This document shows positions 58,986 to 64,000 of a stretch of DNA of 64,000 nucleotides, piece after piece (the first letter of the stretch is position 1; every line of letters starts with the position of its first letter). Made by a program: the position numbers and the translations under genes. The DNA lies in NCBI GenBank assembly GCA_036245805.1, contig BTRK01000005.1:30795469-30859468 (forward strand). The letters run 5' to 3'. The stretch is from Pristionchus mayeri. Taxonomy: Eukaryota; Nematoda; Chromadorea; Rhabditida; Neodiplogasteridae. The notes under the pieces were generated by a model, which saw nothing but the letters and a program-made list of their open reading frames with translations, was not told where the DNA came from and did no database searches.

Positions 58986-59077
58986 CCCATTTCGAATGCT
59001 GGATTTGTTCACATTAAAATTGGAAGAAAGATAAATCAGAATTAATCGTGCTGTATGAGTACGTCGATTGATCGTAT

Positions 59078-62000
59078 TCAATTATAAAGGGAAGACGAAG
59101 GGTGTTCACCATCACTCGGCTGATCCTTGGGACTCTCCTCTCTCCTCGCTCTCTTCTTCTCGGGACTCCCCTCACCCTTCGAGGCTTTCGTGGTGAGATC
59201 TTTTACTTTTTCCATTTCGGGGTTTCTCAGCCATCCGATTACTGTCTCCTTGCACGAAGGATCAGCGAATAGATTGACTGCCCAGATGAGAACTTCCAGA
59301 TCCGGAATAAGTTCCCTTCCCTGAATGACCTTGTTTGCATTCTTAATCTTCGCTAATCTTACCGCATTCTCGCGCATGGAAGTAAGTCTTCTTCTGAATG
59401 TAACCTCCTCCAATTCCTTCGCAAGAGTCTCTGAGACGAGTGAGGAAGTTTCAGGAGAGAGCAACAGGTACACCTAAACAATTATTGTTGGTTAATATTC
59501 GACTAAAACAAATGAAATATAATTGTTTATTCACTCCTAGCATGATATATTTGCATATTCAACCTACTATTCAACCTCAGAAATTCCCACTCTTGTGCAA
59601 AACCATGGCGTAGTTGCAAGAATGTATGCTGATGATATAAAAATATATCGGTCCTTTAGGAAGTCTGGGTTCTCAAGTGTGTGGCGAGCGGTTGAGTGCG
59701 ATTTCGTCTCTCCGTCTCCGGTTCCGCCCGCCCGGATTCCCTCTCCCAGACGCGTTGGCACGCGGGAGTTGTACGCCGCCACGATGGGTCGCCACTTCTA
59801 CATCGGCACCATCAACGCCAGGACGCTCGGCCCAAGGGAGAAGCAGTCGGAGATGGAACTCGCCCTCGACAAGATCAAGTGGGACGTGGTTGCAGTGCAG
59901 GAAGCCAGGATTGTGGGTTGTGCCTCGTTCAATCTTACATCCTCAGGCACTGTAGTCTACCACTCGGGCGGGCCCACTGCTTCCCATGGCGTGGCATTTT
60001 TGCTTCGACCGCAACTCGCGCGCGGAGCTGTGTTCAATGGCCTCTCCCCTCGTTTGGCCACTCTGCTCCTTCCCGACCTACGGTTCTTCCTGGTCTGCGC
60101 TTACGCCCCTACGTCTTCCTACGATGACGACGCGTATGAAGACTTCCTAGACCAGGTTGAGACCGCCCTGCGGAGTGCCCCAAAAGGCCATATGCCAGTT
60201 CTGGTTGGTGACTTCAACTGTCGAGTGGCGAGGGAACCTGGCAATGAAAGATTTGTCGGTAACTTTGCCTCTCCCACACCGAACTCACGCGGACGCTGCT
60301 TCACTGAGCTCTGCGTGAGGAACAGACTGCGCATCCTGAACACGTTCCCCAAGAGACGGCACGGTCGAATCTGGACCTGGCGATCCCCAAACGGCTTCGC
60401 ATTCCACCAAATTGACTACGTTGCAGCGCCCGCCACAGCGAGAGTAGTCAACTGTGGAGTCGTTGGTCGGTTTGAGTTTGACTCCGACCATCGCCTTGTT
60501 CGGATGTGCCTCTCCCTCCCTGACAAGGCGAGGCAGAAAAGATGCAGGGAGCGGCTAGATTTCGATCGAACCGCTTTTACTGTCAACGCAAACCTTCTCG
60601 CGTCACTGCCCCTTGCCCGCCCCAGTTCTGCCGCCGACGCCTATACTACGGTAAAGGCTTTCACGGAGACCGCGGCAACGAACTGCTGGAGGAAGCGCCA
60701 ATCCCCTTCTTGGATCTCGAGTGGAACGCGGAAGCTCCTAGCGATGCGCCATGAATTGCAATCCAACTCCCAACAAGCTGTCGCCTACTCAGCTGCCTGC
60801 AAAGCTGCCCGGACGAGTTTCGTCGATGACATCAGGAAGCGAAAGGAGGCGCAAGCACGGCAAGCAGCAACCATGGGAAGGAGCATCGTGAAGAGCATGC
60901 TGAGTCTGCAAACCTCAAAGAAGCGCCTTCTAGTTCCCGACCCTGTAACTGGTGCTCTCTCTCAAGCAGCTACCAAGACAGTGGTCCAGAGCTTCTTTGA
61001 CGGTCTCTACACCCCTGCAGTTCCGTGTCCACTCCCAGTCCCTCCTCAGCCTCTGGATCCCCTTCCTCCCTTCCTACCCGATGAGGTCAGCAAAGCGATG
61101 TCCCAACTCAAGTGTGGTCACTCACCCGGTTCGGATGGCATTCTCCCTGATATGCTATACCACTCTCGAAACCACCTTGCTCCCGTTATCGCTGATCTAC
61201 TCAACTATCTGGTAGATGGAGAGGCTGTTCCAAGCGACCTGACCGAAGCAATTGTCACTCTTCTGCACAAGAAAGGAGACCCTACCAACATTGGGAACTT
61301 CCGTCCCATCTCCCTCCTCACCGTTTCCCTGAAGACAATGACCAAAGTCATTCTTCAGAGACTCGAAACTGTGCTTGAAGAAACAGAGTCCTCGACCCAA
61401 ACCGGCTTCCGGCGCGGCTACAGTACTCTCGACAACCTGCATGCCATCAAGCAGGTCGCTGAAAGAACCTCCGAGTACGGTATCCCAATCTACTTGGCGT
61501 TCGTCGACTTCAAGAAGGCGTTCGACTGTGTGGAGTGGAATGCCTGCTGGCAAGCCCTCTTCTCGTTCGGAGCCCATCCCTCCCTCGTCCACATGTTGCG
61601 CCGTCTCTACGAGTCCTCCTCTACACTCATTCGAGTTAATGAGGAGCTCGTTCCTGTGACTGTGCGTCGAGGAGTCCGCCAAGGGGATACCCTCTCCCCT
61701 CGTCTCTTCAACGCAGTGCTACGATCAGCCATGGACAACATTGACTGGGAGTCAGATGGAATTAGAATCGACGGAAGGAACCTTTGCCACTTGGAGTATG
61801 CCGATGACGTGGCTCTCGTTGCCAAATCTCGACCCGAGCTGGAACGAATGCTGAAGAAGCTGATGGACGCGTGCAGCCGAGTTGGTCTCGAAGTGAATGC
61901 AAGCAAGACCAACCTCCTCACCTCCTGCACCTCTACCCGCAATCCAATAATCATCGGCAATCTGCGATTCGAATTCGTCGATAGCGCCACCTATCTCGGA

Positions 62001-63409
62001 GGAAGAATAGCTCTTCCCTTGGATCATTCCGACGAAATAGAACACCGGATTCGATTAGGGTGGCTGGCCTGGAGTAAGCTCTCGCACCTCCTATCTTCTC
62101 GAATTCTGTCCATCAAGATCAGGAGGAGAGTCTTCGAGAGCTGCATCACGGCTACAGTTCTCTATGGGTGTGAAGTATGGGCTCTGAGATCTAGCGAGAA
62201 GGAGAGGCTGAGAGTCACCCAGAGGAAGATGGAAAGAAAGATGCTTGGAGTCACGCTAAGGGACAGATGGAGGAATGACCGCGTGAGAGGGATTACCAAG
62301 CTGAGAGACTGGAATGAGGAAGGATTGAAACGAAAAGCGCGCTGGGCCCTCAAGATCAGAAGAATGGGAGTGGAACAGTGGAGCCGTGCGACAACTGTCT
62401 GGACTCCATTCAATAGGACTCGTCCCCCCGGAAAGCCTCGCGCGCGATGGAGAGACGACCTATCCCGAGCTATTGGCAGCCATTGGTGGAGTGCAACTTA
62501 TGAAGACTACCGACCTATCATCTTCTGAGCGTTTCCGCCTGATAAGATAAATTGATTGATTGATTGATTGATTAGGAAGGGAAATTCATCTGCCCCATTA
62601 CAAGCTGCGATTGACACTATCGTGCACTGGTCAGAAAAATGGCAACTTCCTCTTGCTGCACATAAGTGCAACTCATTGCACCTAGGCAGAGCAAATACAA
62701 TGCGAACATATACCATAGGAACCAGTACTCTGGAACAAAAACAAACAGTGAAAGACCTCGGTTTTGCTATCCAGAAAAACCTCTCTTTCTCCGATCATTG
62801 CACTACCATATCCATTAAGGCCAAAACTACCTGTCACACTATCCTAAAAGCTTTACGAACCAAAAATATAGAAGTACTTCTCAAAACGTACTCAATGTAC
62901 ATCAGACCGATTTTAGAAAGCGCTTCCTCCGTCTTCAACCCTTACCAAAACAAGGATAAAAAGGAACTCGAAAAGGTACAAAACTACTTCACGCGACGCT
63001 TATTTATGCGCTGTTTTGATCATACTTGGGAAAATATGCCTACCGCTTTCGACCGCAATAAGAAACTAGGCATTGAGTCCCTAGAGAAGCGTAGAATAAC
63101 GATTGATGTAAGAGTAGCCACAAATCTCATACGAGGCAAATATAGTATTTCCAACCGAAAACAAAATTTACTACACGCGAAACGGCATGAACTTCAACAA
63201 CCCTGGATCGAATCATAACTACAGACACAATAGCTTCTTTCCAAGAGCGGCAAGGCTTTTAGTAAACACCGAGAATGAAACCAGTTCCCCTGAATAGGTC
63301 CTCCTGACTCCATGACCCTTTTATCCTGTCATTAACCAGTGATTCTCATCGTCATTCATTTTCCTGTTCTATTTTTAATGTTATCTCACGTTATTTCGTA
63401 CGAAATAGC

Positions 63410-63459
<50 letters not shown>

Positions 63460-63710
63460 TCTGCATATTATACCTACACAGGTATACAATCATACAATCT
63501 CTTTGTGCTCGATTTTGCATTCCTATGGATACTCACGAGGCTTTGGCAGACCGCCTGTGATGACTGTTTCGCGAGAAGATCATGGAATAGATATTGAGCG
63601 GAGTTCACCCGCTCCTCTTCTGTTTTCTGAATCAATACAATTTGAATGTGATGAGGAAAGATGTAAGCTGACCTTAGAGCGAGCGAGAGCGAAGAAGAGA
63701 CAGCGGACAT
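59078..63710 (-). CDS. Family gene D (paralogue of C), runs off the right end
   Basis: Two exons are visible. One is about 63535-63640 (LAKQSSQAVCQSL, donor GTGAGT). The terminal exon, 59078-59475, opens after an acceptor with VYLLLSPETSSLVSETLAK, contains LEVLIWAVNLFADPSCKE, and ends in a lysine/arginine- and serine-rich tail (SPEKKRARREESPKDQPSD), perhaps a nuclear localisation signal. Both align with gene C and phases agree. The intron between them is about 4 kb because a LINE carrying an RTE element sits in it. Earlier exons lie beyond the window. Confidence 0.6.
59664..62571 (+). mobile_element. Full-length RTE-type non-LTR retrotransposon, 2.9 kb
   Basis: It is flanked by an exact 8-bp repeat TTAGGAAG (59656-59663 and 62572-62579), with host LINE frame on both sides. 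It has a 120-bp 5' UTR, one ORF and a 3' end of GATT/ATTG tandem repeats (62551-62571), as is usual for RTE elements. The undamaged ORF suggests a young copy. Confidence 0.93.
59784..62528 (+). CDS. RTE endonuclease/reverse transcriptase, 914 aa, intact
   Basis: A single protein nicks target DNA and copies its own RNA into it. The N-terminal AP-like endonuclease shows VVAVQEARI, GDFNCR (D at residue 143) and SDHRLV (SDH at 234-236). The reverse transcriptase shows FRPISLLTVSLK, FVDFKKAFDCVEW, GVRQGDTLSPRLF and YADDVAL (672-675). The C-terminal region (VLYGCEVWALR, RKMERKMLGVTLRDRWRN) is typical of RTE proteins. I chose ATG 59784 because the frame upstream belongs to the host LINE. Codon use is GC-rich compared with flanking DNA. 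Length is normal for the clade. Confidence 0.95.
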   Translation: MGRHFYIGTINARTLGPREKQSEMELALDKIKWDVVAVQEARIVGCASFNLTSSGTVVYHSGGPTASHGVAFLLRPQLARGAVFNGLSPRLATLLLPDLRFFLVCAYAPTSSYDDDAYEDFLDQVETALRSAPKGHMPVLVGDFNCRVAREPGNERFVGNFASPTPNSRGRCFTELCVRNRLRILNTFPKRRHGRIWTWRSPNGFAFHQIDYVAAPATARVVNCGVVGRFEFDSDHRLVRMCLSLPDKARQKRCRERLDFDRTAFTVNANLLASLPLARPSSAADAYTTVKAFTETAATNCWRKRQSPSWISSGTRKLLAMRHELQSNSQQAVAYSAACKAARTSFVDDIRKRKEAQARQAATMGRSIVKSMLSLQTSKKRLLVPDPVTGALSQAATKTVVQSFFDGLYTPAVPCPLPVPPQPLDPLPPFLPDEVSKAMSQLKCGHSPGSDGILPDMLYHSRNHLAPVIADLLNYLVDGEAVPSDLTEAIVTLLHKKGDPTNIGNFRPISLLTVSLKTMTKVILQRLETVLEETESSTQTGFRRGYSTLDNLHAIKQVAERTSEYGIPIYLAFVDFKKAFDCVEWNACWQALFSFGAHPSLVHMLRRLYESSSTLIRVNEELVPVTVRRGVRQGDTLSPRLFNAVLRSAMDNIDWESDGIRIDGRNLCHLEYADDVALVAKSRPELERMLKKLMDACSRVGLEVNASKTNLLTSCTSTRNPIIIGNLRFEFVDSATYLGGRIALPLDHSDEIEHRIRLGWLAWSKLSHLLSSRILSIKIRRRVFESCITATVLYGCEVWALRSSEKERLRVTQRKMERKMLGVTLRDRWRNDRVRGITKLRDWNEEGLKRKARWALKIRRMGVEQWSRATTVWTPFNRTRPPGKPRARWRDDLSRAIGSHWWSATYEDYRPIIF
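63414..63459. repeat. (TA)n microsatellite
   Basis: More than twenty TA units at the 3' end of the truncated LINE. They are likely part of, or grown from, its 3' tail. Confidence 0.95.
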
Positions 63711-63953
63711 GCTTTATCACTTCGCAAGTCTCCATTCTTCTACTCGATGAAGTGACCATGTAGCAGAAACACTCCCTTCAATTTATACTCTCAGGAGAGG
63801 ATGTGGGGCGAAGTGGTGTCATCATAAACGTCTTAACGTAAAACAATACTCACGAAACGGGAAAAAGCACAATAAAAGATTGCCCCGTTCATTGCATGTT
63901 AAGAAGTTTATCATGACACCACTTTGTTGCGATTCTACACTCATAGTATCAGG

Positions 63954-64000
63954 TTGGTGCATAATTATCGTTACAAAATCCTGATTAAGGTTTTCGAACA
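63954..64000 (+). mobile_element. Start of another mariner-like element, cut by the window edge
   Basis: TCAGGTTGGTGCATAATTAT follows a TA and resembles the ends at 55894 and 20006. Only the left terminus is visible. Confidence 0.55.

Larger units (their letters stand above)
59568..63461 (+). mobile_element. 5'-truncated LINE split by an RTE element
   Basis: Left piece 59568-59663 encodes ARMYADDIKIYRSFRK, the RT active site of a Jockey/CR1-like LINE. Right piece 62580-63218 resumes at once (LQAAIDTIVHWSEKWQLPL, then YSMYIRPILESASSVFNPY). The 3' end is followed by a long TA microsatellite. A 16-bp direct repeat with two mismatches, TGCATATTCAACCTAC versus TGCATATTATACCTAC, is at 59552-59567 and 63462-63477. 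The intron of gene D continues outside. Confidence 0.8.

Noticed and set aside
59595..62528. A 977-aa start for the RTE protein
   Set aside because: The first ~23 residues belong to the host LINE upstream of the TTAGGAAG target duplication. The element's own ATG is at 59784.

Overview
This window looks like nuclear DNA of a nematode. Exons are short, have GT..AG ends with acceptors such as ttgcag or ttcag, and are split by introns of about 50-400 bp. Gene content is typical of nematodes: F-box-like families in tandem, fatty-acid amide hydrolase and GH47 mannosidase. Mobile DNA is nematode-like too: mariner, RTE, a Ty3/gypsy-like element and many hairpin elements. A diplogastrid such as Pristionchus is my best guess, but no single sequence proves the genus. 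Nothing looks bacterial or viral. Gene models below were assembled by eye from reading frames and splice signals, so exon edges may be off by a few bases and first exons are often missing.

Layout. 1-2.8 kb: a degenerate copy of a segment that recurs at 8.0-8.7 kb, a short hairpin element, and a dephospho-CoA kinase (CoA synthase) pseudogene. 2.9-4.5 kb: a 1.6 kb foldback. 4.7-8.2 kb: a many-exon minus-strand alpha-helical (HEAT-like) gene. 8.8-9.5 kb: two hAT-type MITEs. 9.8-13.05 kb: a plus-strand F-box-like gene carrying two MITEs. 13.4-21.6 kb: almost pure repeat, with hairpins, tRNA-like pol III modules, an intact mariner, and a 3.5 kb foldback that has itself been hit by a SINE and a mariner-like element.

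21.98-37.89 kb: one plus-strand gene ending in a SOCS-box-like tail. Its penultimate intron is inferred to be about 11.3 kb. That intron holds a hAT element and a LINE, the LINE is split by a foldback, and the foldback is split by a complete LTR retrotransposon with near-identical LTRs.

38-47 kb: a scrambled zone of partly duplicated gene pieces (FAAH-type amidase, GH47 mannosidase, an unrecognised plus-strand gene and tails of a dispersed family). 47.3-53.4 kb: two tandem minus-strand F-box-like paralogues. 54-64 kb: two minus-strand paralogues of an unrecognised family. The second has a roughly 4 kb intron containing an old LINE split by a full-length RTE retrotransposon with an intact ORF.

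The ordinary genes do not form an obvious pathway. The main story is mobile DNA: at least eight non-autonomous elements with 8-bp target duplications and no matching transposase in view, several long hairpins that could yield dsRNA, and nested insertions whose order can be read from target-site duplications.
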